From Myxococcales bacterium (GTDB lineage Bacteria; Myxococcota_A; Polyangia; Haliangiales; Haliangiaceae): a stretch of 64,000 bases of DNA. The stretch is taken from the NCBI GenBank assembly GCA_016707895.1, contig JADJGV010000009.1:248001-312000 (forward strand), read 5' to 3'. A model generated the notes under the pieces. The model made no database searches. It had not been told where the DNA came from and saw only the letters and a list, made by a program, of their open reading frames with translations. Positions 9,150 to 18,490 of the stretch are shown piece by piece. The translations under genes and the position numbers were made by a program. The stretch's first letter is position 1, and every line of letters starts with the position of its first letter.

Positions 9150-10150
9150 TGCTGCGGCTGCCCGGGTTCCGCGTCGCGTCGCCGACGACGATCGCCGAGG
9201 CGGTCGCGGCGCTGGCCGAGCCCGGCGCGCGGCCGATCGCCGGCGGCACCGACCTGCTGCCCAACCTCAAGCACCGGCTCGGCGCGCCGACCGTGCTGGT
9301 GCAGCTGAGCCGGCTGCCGCTGCGCGACGTCGAGGTCCGCGCGGGCGCGCTGTGCATCGGCGCCGGCGCGGTGCTGGCCGACCTCGCCGAGCACCCGCTG
9401 GTGCGCGCCCACGCGCCCAGCCTGGCCCGCGCCGCGGGGCTGGTCGCCGGGCCGACGCTGCGCAACCTCGGGACGCTGGGCGGCAACCTGCACCTCGACA
9501 CCCGCTGTCGCTACGTCAACCAGACGCCGCTGTGGCGCGAGGCGCTGGGCGGGTGCCTGAAGTCGCACGGCGATCGCTGCCACGTGGTGCCGGGCGGCCA
9601 GACCTGCGTCGCCGCGCTCAGCAGCGACTGCGCGCCGGCGCTGGTCGCGCTCGACGCGACGCTGACGCTGCACGGGCCGGCGGGCGCGCGCACGGTCGCG
9701 CTGGCCGACTACTACTGCGCCGACGGCACCGCCCACACCGGCCGCGCCGCCGGCGAGCTGGCCACCGAGATCCGCGTGCCGCTGGCGCCGGGGCCGCGCC
9801 GCGAGACCTACGTGAAGTGGACCGTGCGCAAGAGCATCGACTTCCCGCTGATCTCGATCGCGATGCGCTTCGACCTCGCAGACGATGCGGTCGCCGCGCC
9901 GATCGTCGCCGCGCGGGTGGTGGTCGGCGCGCTGGCCTCGACGCCGAAGCTCGTGCGCAAGCTCGACGCGCTGCGCGGGCAGCGCCTCGACGATCCCGCG
10001 ACCGCCGACGCGATCGCCGCGCAGGTCGGCGCGCAGTGCAAGCCGCTGCCCAACCTGCCGTACGACGCCGACTACCGGCGCGCGGTCCTGCCGGTGCACG
10101 TCCGGCGCGGGATCGCGGCGCTGGTCGCGGCCGGGGAGAACCATGGCTGA
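9149..10150 (+). CDS. hcrB: 4-hydroxybenzoyl-CoA reductase-type FAD subunit with extra [4Fe-4S]
   Basis: A 333-residue FAD subunit with the PCMH-type FAD motif AGGTDLLPNLK (31-41) and the second FAD loop TLRNLGTLGGNLHLDTRC (103-120). Directly after it is an insert with Cys120, Cys136, Cys144 and Cys153. The spacings 16, 8 and 9 are those I recall for the [4Fe-4S] ligands of HcrB in Thauera 4-hydroxybenzoyl-CoA reductase. Ordinary xanthine or CO dehydrogenase FAD subunits lack this insert, which lets HBCR run electrons in the reductive direction. The ATG overlaps the large-subunit TGA by one base, and the stop overlaps the next gene by 8 nt. This is the strongest evidence for the whole enzyme's identity. 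Confidence 0.85.
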   Translation: MLRLPGFRVASPTTIAEAVAALAEPGARPIAGGTDLLPNLKHRLGAPTVLVQLSRLPLRDVEVRAGALCIGAGAVLADLAEHPLVRAHAPSLARAAGLVAGPTLRNLGTLGGNLHLDTRCRYVNQTPLWREALGGCLKSHGDRCHVVPGGQTCVAALSSDCAPALVALDATLTLHGPAGARTVALADYYCADGTAHTGRAAGELATEIRVPLAPGPRRETYVKWTVRKSIDFPLISIAMRFDLADDAVAAPIVAARVVVGALASTPKLVRKLDALRGQRLDDPATADAIAAQVGAQCKPLPNLPYDADYRRAVLPVHVRRGIAALVAAGENHG

Positions 10151-10454
10151 GCTCTCGTTGAGCGATCGGGTCCGCGCCGCGCTGCGCGAGGTGATCGATC
10201 CCGAGATCGGCCTCGACGTCGTCGAGCTCGGCCTGGTGTACGGCGTCGAGGTCGACGCCACCGACGTGACGGTGCACCTGACGATGACGACCGCCGCGTG
10301 CCCGCTGGGGGAGCAGATCCTCGAGGACGCGACCACCCGGCTGCAGGCCATCCCGGGGATCGGCGCGGTCCAGGTCGAGCTGGTGTGGGAGCCGCCGTGG
10401 TCGCCCGACCGCATGTCGCCGGCGGCCAGGGAGCTCCTCGGGTGGAGCCCGTAA
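10143..10454 (+). CDS. DUF59/MIP18-family metal-sulfur cluster assembly factor
   Basis: A 103-residue protein of the SufT/PaaD/MIP18 family. The N-terminal half shows the hallmark VIDPEIGLDVVELGLVYGV, followed by TMTTAACPLGEQI with the conserved Cys, and then an IPGIGAVQVELVWEPPW strand. Such proteins help mature Fe-S proteins. Translational overlap with the FAD subunit (8 nt) suggests it serves the three cluster-bearing subunits encoded just upstream. The next gene's GTG overlaps its end by 13 nt. PaaD proper belongs to the phenylacetyl-CoA epoxidase operon, which is absent, so a general or dedicated assembly role is preferred. Confidence 0.85.
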   Translation: MAELSLSDRVRAALREVIDPEIGLDVVELGLVYGVEVDATDVTVHLTMTTAACPLGEQILEDATTRLQAIPGIGAVQVELVWEPPWSPDRMSPAARELLGWSP

Positions 10455-11566
10455 CGCCGCCGCCGACCAGCGGGCCGCGCGCGCTGTTGGTGCGTCGCGG
10501 GCTGCTGCTGATCGTCGCGGCGACGCTGGCCACCGGCGTCCTCGCCGGGCTCGCCCGCCTGGGCGTGCTGGTCGGGTGGGGGCCGCGGTACCTGGTCGAC
10601 CACGGGCCGCTGCTGGTGTTCGGCGCCTTCGGTACCGTCATCGCGCTCGAGCGCGCGGTGGCGCTGGGGCGTGGGTGGGGCCTGGTGGCGCCGGCGCTCG
10701 GCGCGGCCGGCGCGGTCGCGATGCTGGTCGGGTTCGCCGATGGGCGCTGGTTGACCGTGGCAGCGCTGGTCGTGCTGGTCGCGCTCAACGCGGCGATCGT
10801 GCGGCGTCAGCCGGCGACGTTCACCTGGCTGATGCTGCTGGGCACGGCGGTGTTGGCCTACGGCGCGCTGCGCTGGGCTCGCGGCGCCCCGCCGTTCCAG
10901 ATCGTCGCTACCTGGATCGCGTACTTCGTGCTCACGATCGTCGCCGAGCGCCTCGAGCTGTCGCGGCTGGCGCCGACGCCGCGGTGGGCCGCGCGGGCGC
11001 TGGTGGTGCTCGCGGCGGCGCTGGCGGTTCTGGCGATCGCCGCGTGCGATCATCCGACGCTGAGTCGCGCGCTCGGCCCCGTGCTGGCGCTGACCGCGGT
11101 GTGGCAGCTGCGCTTCGACCTGGCGCGCCGCCTGGTGCGTCGTGCCGGCCTGCCGGCGTTCGCGGCGACCGGCGTGCTGGCCGGCGCCGCGTGGCTGCTG
11201 GCCACCGGGGTGTTCCTGGCGGCGGTCGAGCTGCCCCCGGCGGGGCCGACCTACGACGCCGCGCTGCACGGCGTGTTCATCGGCTACGTGCTGTCGATGG
11301 TGTTCGCCCACGCGCCGATCATCTTGCCGGCGGTGGCGCGGCTCGAGGTGCGCTTCACCCGCGCGCTGTATGCCCCGCTGGCGCTCTTGCACCTGGGGTT
11401 GATCGCGCGGATCGCCGCCGACCTCGGCGCGTCGTCCGGCCTGCGGCGGAGCGGCGCGATCGCCAGCGCGCTGGCGCTGGTGCTGTTCGCGGTGACGGCG
11501 GTGGTCTCCCGGTCGGCGCGCCGGCCGCGGGCGTCGCCCGCCGGGCGGGAGTCGCGGGCGACTTGA
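10442..11566 (+). CDS. NnrS-like multi-pass membrane protein
   Basis: A 374-residue protein with roughly ten to twelve hydrophobic segments over its whole length (for example LLLIVAATLATGVLAGLA and WLMLLGTAVLAYGA). The C-terminal stretch HGVFIGYVLSMVFAHAPIIL resembles the conserved helix with histidines in NnrS, a heme/copper membrane protein linked to NO and anaerobic stress and often under FNR-family control. The GTG start overlaps the DUF59 gene, so it belongs to the molybdenum-enzyme operon. The TGA stop lies inside a perfect dyad (11559-11580). The NnrS relationship is a pattern match, not certain. Another possibility is a generic membrane protein for electron supply. Confidence 0.55.
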   Translation: MEPVTPPPTSGPRALLVRRGLLLIVAATLATGVLAGLARLGVLVGWGPRYLVDHGPLLVFGAFGTVIALERAVALGRGWGLVAPALGAAGAVAMLVGFADGRWLTVAALVVLVALNAAIVRRQPATFTWLMLLGTAVLAYGALRWARGAPPFQIVATWIAYFVLTIVAERLELSRLAPTPRWAARALVVLAAALAVLAIAACDHPTLSRALGPVLALTAVWQLRFDLARRLVRRAGLPAFAATGVLAGAAWLLATGVFLAAVELPPAGPTYDAALHGVFIGYVLSMVFAHAPIILPAVARLEVRFTRALYAPLALLHLGLIARIAADLGASSGLRRSGAIASALALVLFAVTAVVSRSARRPRASPAGRESRAT

Positions 11567-11580
11567 CGATCGTCAAGTCG
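11559..11580. promoter_or_regulatory. Perfect 22-bp dyad, FNR-box-like operator
   Basis: The core ACTTGACGATCGTCAAGT is a perfect palindrome, extended by two bases on each side. It has the form TTGAC-N4-GTCAA, very near the FNR consensus TTGAT-N4-ATCAA. Its centre is 61.5 bp before the ATG at 11631, which would place a class II start site at about 11611. There is no T-run after it, so a terminator is less likely. It overlaps the stop codon of the upstream gene. Confidence 0.6.
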
Positions 11581-11630
11581 GGGCCGTCGCGAACCCTGAA
11601 CATGAAACGACCTTCACGTCCGGGGGGACC

Positions 11631-12827
11631 ATGCAGATCGCCGAGCTACCGATCAACCCGCGCGCCGTGACCTGGAACCGCCGCGTCGAGGCCGTGCTCA
11701 ACCGCGTCGTGCGCGGCAAGGATCGCGCGCTGGGCCGCCTCGGGCTCGGCGGCCGGGTCGCCGACTACGACGACGAGCACTACCAGTTCATCGGCGGCGC
11801 CAACGACGAGATGCGCCGCAAGCACTACGACAAGAGCCTGCGCCTGTTGTGGAAGGCCGAGGCCGCGGCGCCGTGGTCGACCTTCCACGATCTGGGCGCG
11901 GCCGAGCAGGCGCTGCGCGAGATGGCCGACCTGGCGACGTCGCCGGCCGAGCAGCAGGTGCGCGCGCGGCTGACCTCGGCCGAGTTCAAGGCCGAGCTCG
12001 ACCGCCACTACACGCCGCGCCAGAAGCAGGCGATCGTCAACGTGCTGTCGGCGATCGGCCACGGCGAGGCCTACGCTTGGCTGGTGTCGGCGTCGAACCT
12101 GCGCGACGTCCGCTCGAGCGGCGCCAAGGCGGCGGTGACGATGCAGGTGCTCGAGGAGGCCAAGCACTTCGTCGTGATGCGCGAGCTGGTCGGCGCGTTC
12201 GGCGTGCCGGTGCCACGGCAGAGCGCGTGGGAGTACCTGCTGCTCGAGGGCGTGCTGGCCGCCGACGGCCTCGAGAAGTTCTACGGCATGAACGTGCTGG
12301 TCGAGACCATCGCGCTGTCGATCTTCGGCGCGCTGGCCCACCTGCCGGGGCTGGAGATCCTGCGGCTGTTCCACCTCGACGAGTCGCGCCACACCGCGCT
12401 GCCGATGAACTACCTCAAGGAGTTCCCGCTGACCCAGCGGCAGCAGCGCGGCTTCTTCGCGCGGCGCCGCCGCCTGCGGATGGCGCTGCCGACGCTGCCG
12501 CTGATCTTGCTGCTCGAGGAGGACCTGGCGATCCTCGGCATCGACGCGTTCGAGTTCGCCGGCTCGGTGCTGCGCAAGGTGGCGCACCTGTCGGAGCGCG
12601 CCGGCTTCTACCTGCCGCGCCCGGCGCCCGAGATGCTGGCCCGCTTCAACGGGCTGTTCAACCTGTACTGCCGGCTGACCAGGCCCGGTCACCTGCCGCG
12701 CGACTTCATGGACGCCGAGACCAGCAAGGACCGCGTTGTCGCCAGGACCGAGCGCGAGATCTTCGCCAGCGAGGTGGTCGTCGAGGCGGGCCCGCGCCCG
12801 CCCCGCACGTCACCGGCGACGGTGTAG
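11631..12827 (+). CDS. Diiron ferritin-like oxygenase/oxidoreductase family protein
   Basis: A 398-residue, mostly helical protein. Two E-x-x-H motifs (Glu176-His179 in LEEAKHF; Glu251-His254 in LDESRHT) plus Glu146 (GHGEAYA) and Glu225 (LVETIAL) give the six-ligand set of a ribonucleotide-reductase-R2/ferritin-like diiron centre. It has no signal peptide. The substrate cannot be read from the sequence; relatives include arylamine oxygenases and uncharacterised R2-like proteins. A G-rich ribosome site (GGGGGG, 11622-11627) precedes the ATG. A perfect FNR-like dyad sits about 61 bp upstream, so it is probably controlled with the hemerythrin and molybdenum enzyme. Its 3' end overlaps a convergent lipoprotein gene by 18 nt. 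Confidence 0.75.
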   Translation: MQIAELPINPRAVTWNRRVEAVLNRVVRGKDRALGRLGLGGRVADYDDEHYQFIGGANDEMRRKHYDKSLRLLWKAEAAAPWSTFHDLGAAEQALREMADLATSPAEQQVRARLTSAEFKAELDRHYTPRQKQAIVNVLSAIGHGEAYAWLVSASNLRDVRSSGAKAAVTMQVLEEAKHFVVMRELVGAFGVPVPRQSAWEYLLLEGVLAADGLEKFYGMNVLVETIALSIFGALAHLPGLEILRLFHLDESRHTALPMNYLKEFPLTQRQQRGFFARRRRLRMALPTLPLILLLEEDLAILGIDAFEFAGSVLRKVAHLSERAGFYLPRPAPEMLARFNGLFNLYCRLTRPGHLPRDFMDAETSKDRVVARTEREIFASEVVVEAGPRPPRTSPATV

Positions 12828-13649
12828 CTGGCCTTCGATCCGATCGCCGGCGTTGGCGCCGGGGGCCGCCGCCGTGGCAGCGAGCGGGTAGCACACCGGC
12901 GCCAGCTCGCGCAGGCGCTGGCGGCGGATCGTCTCGAGCCGGCCGGGCACGAACCGGGTCTCGCGCTGAAACTCGTAGCGGGTGACCCAGCTGGTGACCG
13001 GCTCGGTCTTGCACTCCTCGTGCGGGACGTACTCGGTCTTGGTGCGCATCGTCGGCTCGTTCCGGCACTCCTCGTGGCGCTCGTAGGCGGTGTAGGACTC
13101 GGTCCGCGGTGAGCGGTTGCTGCCGTAGCCGGAGTAGGTGGTCCGCGTGCGCGTCACCGGTCGGGTCGTGGTGTGGCAGCGCCGCTGGTACTCGGTCACG
13201 TGCTTCGTCTCGAGGCGGGTCGTGGTGTGGCAACGCCGCTGGTACGTGGTCTCCATGCGCCTGACCGGCTGCGGCACCGTGACCTGCACCTCGTGCGGGG
13301 GGTGCCACTCGGACCGCGTCACGGTCTCGGGCACGATCGCGGTGCGGCACTCGAGGCCCTCGGCGGTGTGCAAGTAGATCGCCAGATCGGACACCATCTC
13401 GGCCTCGGCCTCGTCGGCCTGCCGCAAGAACTCGGCGACCACCGTGGCGCTGTCGCTGCCGGGGCGGATGCCGATCGCCCGCGGTTGCCCGGGCGTGCCG
13501 GTCGCGCGCGCGCGCTCGACGCTGACGACCTCGGCGGTGACCGGCGGCAACGCCTGCTCGCCGCGCGCGTTCACGTAGCCGTATTGCCGCTGACCGGAGC
13601 ACGCCGCGAGGGCGGTGAGCAGCACCAGCGAGGCGCGAACGATCGACAT
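12810..13649 (-). CDS. Cys-repeat lipoprotein, hypothetical
   Basis: A 279-residue protein with a lipobox (LTALAAC, Cys about 16) at an ATG start. An earlier in-frame start exists, but the signal peptide fits this one. The central region repeats short Thr/Arg/Cys units: TTYQRRCHTTTR twice, then ERHEECRNEPT and PHEECKTEP, so about four single-Cys repeats that could make disulfides or bind metal. The C-terminal part (RRQRLRELAPVCYPLAA) follows no family I recognise. Function unknown. It overlaps the convergent diiron gene by 18 nt. Confidence 0.7.
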   Translation of the reverse strand: MSIVRASLVLLTALAACSGQRQYGYVNARGEQALPPVTAEVVSVERARATGTPGQPRAIGIRPGSDSATVVAEFLRQADEAEAEMVSDLAIYLHTAEGLECRTAIVPETVTRSEWHPPHEVQVTVPQPVRRMETTYQRRCHTTTRLETKHVTEYQRRCHTTTRPVTRTRTTYSGYGSNRSPRTESYTAYERHEECRNEPTMRTKTEYVPHEECKTEPVTSWVTRYEFQRETRFVPGRLETIRRQRLRELAPVCYPLAATAAAPGANAGDRIEGQLHRRR

Positions 13650-13722
13650 GGTCGGAGCTTGCCACGCAGCGGCGCGGTCCGGCCTCGGCGGTCGCCAGGT
13701 GCCAGCGGTTGCCATGTCACCC

Positions 13723-14292
13723 CTACGGCGCCAGGCCCTCGACCAGCCGGCAGCGCTCGGCGGCCAGCCGCGGCAGCTCGGCGGCGACGGTGAGCGCGGT
13801 GCGGGTGTTGTCGAGCTCGTCCTGGTAGCGCGCGCGCAGCGCGCGGCGGGTGATGGCCTCGAGGAAGCGGCGGACGTCGTCCTTGGTCTCGAGCTCGAGG
13901 CCCGGCACCTCGGCGGGGCGGCCGTCGGCGTCCTTGGCCACCATCGTGAAGTACGAGGTGTTGGTGTGGCGGACCACGCCGGTGGCGACGTCCTCGGCGT
14001 CGACGTGGATGCCGACCACCATCGACGTACGGCCGACGTAGTTGACCGACGCGCGCAGCGACACCAGCTCGCCGACCTCGACCGGCGCCTTGAAGTCGAC
14101 GCCGTCGACGCTGACCGTCACGCAGTAGCGCCCGGCGTGCTTGCTCGCGCAGGCGTAGGCCACCTTGTCCATCAGCCCCAGGATGATGCCGCCGTGGATC
14201 TTGCCGCCGAAGTTGGCGTACGCCGGGATCATCATCTCGGCCATCGTGGTGCGCGAGCGGCTGACCGGGCGGAACGGGGCGGGAGCGGACAT
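13723..14292 (-). CDS. Acyl-CoA thioesterase, hotdog fold (YciA/BACH type)
   Basis: A 189-residue hotdog thioesterase. Seen are RTTMAEMMIPAYANFGGKIHGG, with the conserved Asn-x-x-Gly-x-x-H-G-G pattern, and the long helix LGLMDKVAYACASKHAGR. These are followed by VSVDGVDFKAPVEVGELV and YVGRTSMVVGIHVDAED, all typical of the acyl-CoA hydrolase (BACH/YciA) group, which releases CoA from acyl-CoAs in the cytoplasm. The ATG at 14290-14292 is chosen because sequence upstream in the same frame is low-complexity Arg-rich. It lies 56 bp downstream of the toxin-like gene on the same strand. With PHA and acyl-CoA genes nearby, it may set CoA-ester pools (inference). Confidence 0.85.
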   Translation of the reverse strand: MSAPAPFRPVSRSRTTMAEMMIPAYANFGGKIHGGIILGLMDKVAYACASKHAGRYCVTVSVDGVDFKAPVEVGELVSLRASVNYVGRTSMVVGIHVDAEDVATGVVRHTNTSYFTMVAKDADGRPAEVPGLELETKDDVRRFLEAITRRALRARYQDELDNTRTALTVAAELPRLAAERCRLVEGLAP

Positions 14293-14348
14293 GCCGCGAG
14301 GATCGCCCGAGTGCAGCCCGCGCGCTACCGGATCACCGTCATCGCGGC

Positions 14349-15038
14349 TCAGCGCTTCGGCTTCGAGGGGCGCTTGGCCTTCGATGGCGCCCCGCTGCGC
14401 CGACGCTTCGGCGTCGCCGGGCGGGCTCGCGGGGCGGGGCGAGGCGGTGAACCGCTTGCGGCGACCGCGGCGAGGATGCGCGCGAGCCCCTGCGCCAGCT
14501 CGGGGCTGTCGGCGAGCTCCGCGAGCTCGTGCACCCGTTGACGGACGCGTCGCGTGTCGACGAAGGGATAGAGCGTCAGCAGCGTCACGGCGTCGTCGAT
14601 GTCGCGCGACCGGCCGGCGATGGCCTTGAAGACCAGCAGATCGTCGACCTGCGCCATCGGCGCGACGACGCGCCCATAACGAGTGGAAGCGCACGCCGCG
14701 ATGGCGCCGTGTTCGAACGCGGTCCACCCGAATGAGAGGTCGAGGTCGACCTCGGTGGGACGATGCCGCGCCAGCAGTACCAGGTTGGTCGTCGCGAAGC
14801 CGACGGGGTCGTCGATGCGAGGCGCGATGTCGTGGCGGCGGAGCGCTGCGATCACCTGCTCGACGGTTGCCGCCCCACCCTCGATCACCGCGTCGATGTC
14901 GGTCGTCATGCGCTGCACGCCGTGAGCGATGACGGCGATTCCGCCGATGACCATCCAGGGAACACCGAGTTCGTCGAGCGCGGCGCTCAACGCCGTCAGC
15001 GCGTCTTCGATGCGCGTATGGTCAGCGCTGTTCGTCAC
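14349..15038 (-). CDS. AbiEii/DUF6036-like nucleotidyltransferase (toxin-like)
   Basis: A 229-residue protein. Residues 10-180 have the minimal nucleotidyltransferase pattern VIGGIAVIAHGVQRMTTDID, with the G-G and later D-x-D residues, then TEVDLDLSFGWTAFEH and LLVFKAIAGRSRDIDD. These match AbiEii/DUF6036-type proteins, many of which are toxins that modify tRNA. The C-terminal 45 residues are Lys/Arg/Pro-rich and low in complexity. It starts with GTG inside the 3' end of a small upstream gene (17 nt overlap), the arrangement of a toxin-antitoxin pair. Toxicity is inference. Confidence 0.7.
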   Translation of the reverse strand: MTNSADHTRIEDALTALSAALDELGVPWMVIGGIAVIAHGVQRMTTDIDAVIEGGAATVEQVIAALRRHDIAPRIDDPVGFATTNLVLLARHRPTEVDLDLSFGWTAFEHGAIAACASTRYGRVVAPMAQVDDLLVFKAIAGRSRDIDDAVTLLTLYPFVDTRRVRQRVHELAELADSPELAQGLARILAAVAASGSPPRPAPRARPATPKRRRSGAPSKAKRPSKPKR

Positions 15039-15276
15039 GCGCCCGCCGCTGGATCTTGGCCCAGCGTTGCCGAACCACGGTCACCTGCCGGTCGGCCACC
15101 GGGTCTCGCGGGCCTGGCCAACGTCCCATGAACTCCAGCGCAGCCAAGGCTGAGAGCGACTGCTCGACGGCTATCGCCGGGCGTGGGCCCTCCTGCGCTT
15201 GCAGGTCGCGCTGGGCCACGGCCGCGGCACGCTGGCCCGCGAGCCATCGTCGTACGGCCACCTTCTGATCAGCCAT
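15022..15276 (-). CDS. Small protein, putative antitoxin partner of the nucleotidyltransferase
   Basis: An 84-residue charged protein (MADQKVAVRRWLAGQRAAA...) with predicted helices and no signal peptide. It overlaps the nucleotidyltransferase gene by 17 nt at its 3' end, so the two are co-translated. Small upstream partners of AbiEii/DUF6036 proteins often neutralise them. I recognise no DNA-binding motif with certainty. A larger reading frame covering it in the same frame continues from the PHA cluster but has no coding character upstream, so the ATG at 15276 is preferred. Confidence 0.55.
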   Translation of the reverse strand: MADQKVAVRRWLAGQRAAAVAQRDLQAQEGPRPAIAVEQSLSALAALEFMGRWPGPRDPVADRQVTVVRQRWAKIQRRARDEQR

Positions 15277-15368
15277 CGCGCTTGAGTATGGTCTCGTCGC
15301 GGTCGCGCCGCAACGCGGGCAACGTCGCCGGCTGGCAGCGCCTTGCGCGGTATGGGAGGCTCGCCGCC

Positions 15369-15719
15369 ATGATCCCGAGTTCGACGCCGCCGCCGCCGGG
15401 GCCAGCGACGTCGGAGGCCGCCTGGGTGCCCTACGTGCACCGCGGCTACTACGACGTGCCGCTGCACGTGGTGACCATCGTCGACGGCGTCCGCTACGTG
15501 CTGGCGTGCGAGTTCGACGACGCGCGCGACGAGTACGACGACCGGTACCAGGTCTGGCGCGGCGCGGCGGCGCCGCTCGACGGGCCGTGGGAGAGCCTGA
15601 CCGATCCGGCGGGGCTCGCGCCGGCCGGGTGGCTGGCGGTCGCGGCGCTGCGCTTCGATCACAAGCGCAAGCGGCTCGACGGCGCGGCGCTGGTCGCCGG
15701 GCTGACCGCGGGGCGATGA
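15369..15719 (+). CDS. Hypothetical protein
   Basis: A 116-residue soluble protein without signal peptide or membrane segment. It is rich in aromatic and acidic residues (PYVHRGYYDVPLHVVTIVDG, ACEFDDARDEYDDRYQVW) and looks like a small beta-rich domain. I recognise no family. It lies alone between a divergent toxin-antitoxin-like pair and the convergent phaC gene, whose end is 9 bp away. The ATG follows a Pro/Ser-rich linker start (MIPSSTPPPP). Confidence 0.6.
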   Translation: MIPSSTPPPPGPATSEAAWVPYVHRGYYDVPLHVVTIVDGVRYVLACEFDDARDEYDDRYQVWRGAAAPLDGPWESLTDPAGLAPAGWLAVAALRFDHKRKRLDGAALVAGLTAGR

Positions 15720-15728
15720 GCGGCGGCG

Positions 15729-16856
15729 CTACGGCGCCGTCGTCGCCGCGGGCGCGGCGGCCGGCTCGGCGTCGACGTCGTCGCCGGCGTCGTCGCCCAG
15801 GCCGCGGGCGGCGTCGGTGTCGCGGGCGGCCCACCAGCGGCTGAGCTGGGGCCACAGCCCGGCGGCGGCCTTGCGCGAGACCACGGCGCCGACGTGGCCG
15901 CCGCTCAGGTGGAGCTGGGCCTTGTCGGGCGAGCTGATCCGATCGAGCAGCGCGGTGGCGGCGGCGGCCGGCACGATGTGATCGTGGCCGAAGGTCACCG
16001 CGAGCGTCGGGCAGTCGATGTCGCCCAGCCGCGCCGGCTTGCCGCCCAGCCGCATCGTGTCGCGCATCAGCGCGTTGTCGCGGTACAGGTCGCCGATGTA
16101 GCGGCGGTAGCACTCGCCGGGGAACGACACGTTGTCGTTGCCCCAGCGCTCGGTGGCGAGGAAGCCGTCGAGGAACTCGTCGTCCCACGCGCGATCGAGC
16201 AGGCCGACCAGCTTGGCCAGGGTGGCCGTCGGCTTGAGCATGTGGAAGCTGGCCTGCATCAGCGGCCACGGCACGTTGCCGAAGCCGTCGATCAGCGCGT
16301 CGATGTCGAAGCCGGGGCTGCGGGTCCAGGTGGCCAGGATGCCGGCGTGGTCGAAGTCGATCGGCGCGGCCAGCGCGACCAAGGACGCGACCTGGGCCGG
16401 CTCGGCGGCGGTGTAGATCGTCGCCAGCGTGCCGCCCAGGCAGTAGCCGAGCACGTGGCACACGCCGTCGGGGCCGAACGCCGCGGTCTTGCGCACCGCG
16501 CGGCCGAGGTAGCGATGGCAGACGTCGTCGAACGTGAGGAAGCGATCCTCGGCGGTGGGCGTGCCCCAGTCGATGATGAACACGTCGTGGCCGGCCGCGA
16601 CCAGGTGCTCGACGAAGCTGCGCCCGGGCGCCAGGTCGAGCACGTAGTAGCGGTTGATCAGCGACGGCACGAGCAGGATCGGCGTGCGCCAGCGATCGGC
16701 CTTGGCCACCGTCGGCCGGTAGCGCAGGAGCCGCCACTTGTTCTCGCGCCACACCTCGTCGGCCGGCGTCTGGCCGACCTTGGGCGGCCCGGTCCGCACG
16801 CGCTCGGCCAGCGCCATGAGCGACGACAGGATCCCGGGGCTACGGCGTGGCGGCAT
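15729..16856 (-). CDS. phaC: Polyhydroxyalkanoate synthase PhaC (class III-like), copy 1
   Basis: A 375-residue alpha/beta-hydrolase of PHA-synthase type. The nucleophile box is GYCLGGT with Cys139, and the triad is completed by Asp292 (FGHDHIVP) and His321 (SGGHVGAVV). The motif PILLVPSLINRYYVLDL near the N-terminus is characteristic of PhaC. Length fits class III/IV synthases, which need a partner subunit (PhaE or PhaR-type). A 96-aa phasin/PhaE-like gene lies two genes upstream. The C-terminal 35 residues are an Ala/Asp-rich tail. It starts 5 bp after the acyl-CoA ligase stop, so they form an operon. It polymerises 3-hydroxyacyl-CoA on the granule surface. Confidence 0.85.
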   Translation of the reverse strand: MPPRRSPGILSSLMALAERVRTGPPKVGQTPADEVWRENKWRLLRYRPTVAKADRWRTPILLVPSLINRYYVLDLAPGRSFVEHLVAAGHDVFIIDWGTPTAEDRFLTFDDVCHRYLGRAVRKTAAFGPDGVCHVLGYCLGGTLATIYTAAEPAQVASLVALAAPIDFDHAGILATWTRSPGFDIDALIDGFGNVPWPLMQASFHMLKPTATLAKLVGLLDRAWDDEFLDGFLATERWGNDNVSFPGECYRRYIGDLYRDNALMRDTMRLGGKPARLGDIDCPTLAVTFGHDHIVPAAAATALLDRISSPDKAQLHLSGGHVGAVVSRKAAAGLWPQLSRWWAARDTDAARGLGDDAGDDVDAEPAAAPAATTAP

Positions 16857-16861
16857 CAGAC

Positions 16862-18472
<1,611 letters not shown>

Positions 18473-18490
18473 GGCGGCCTCCTGCCTGCG

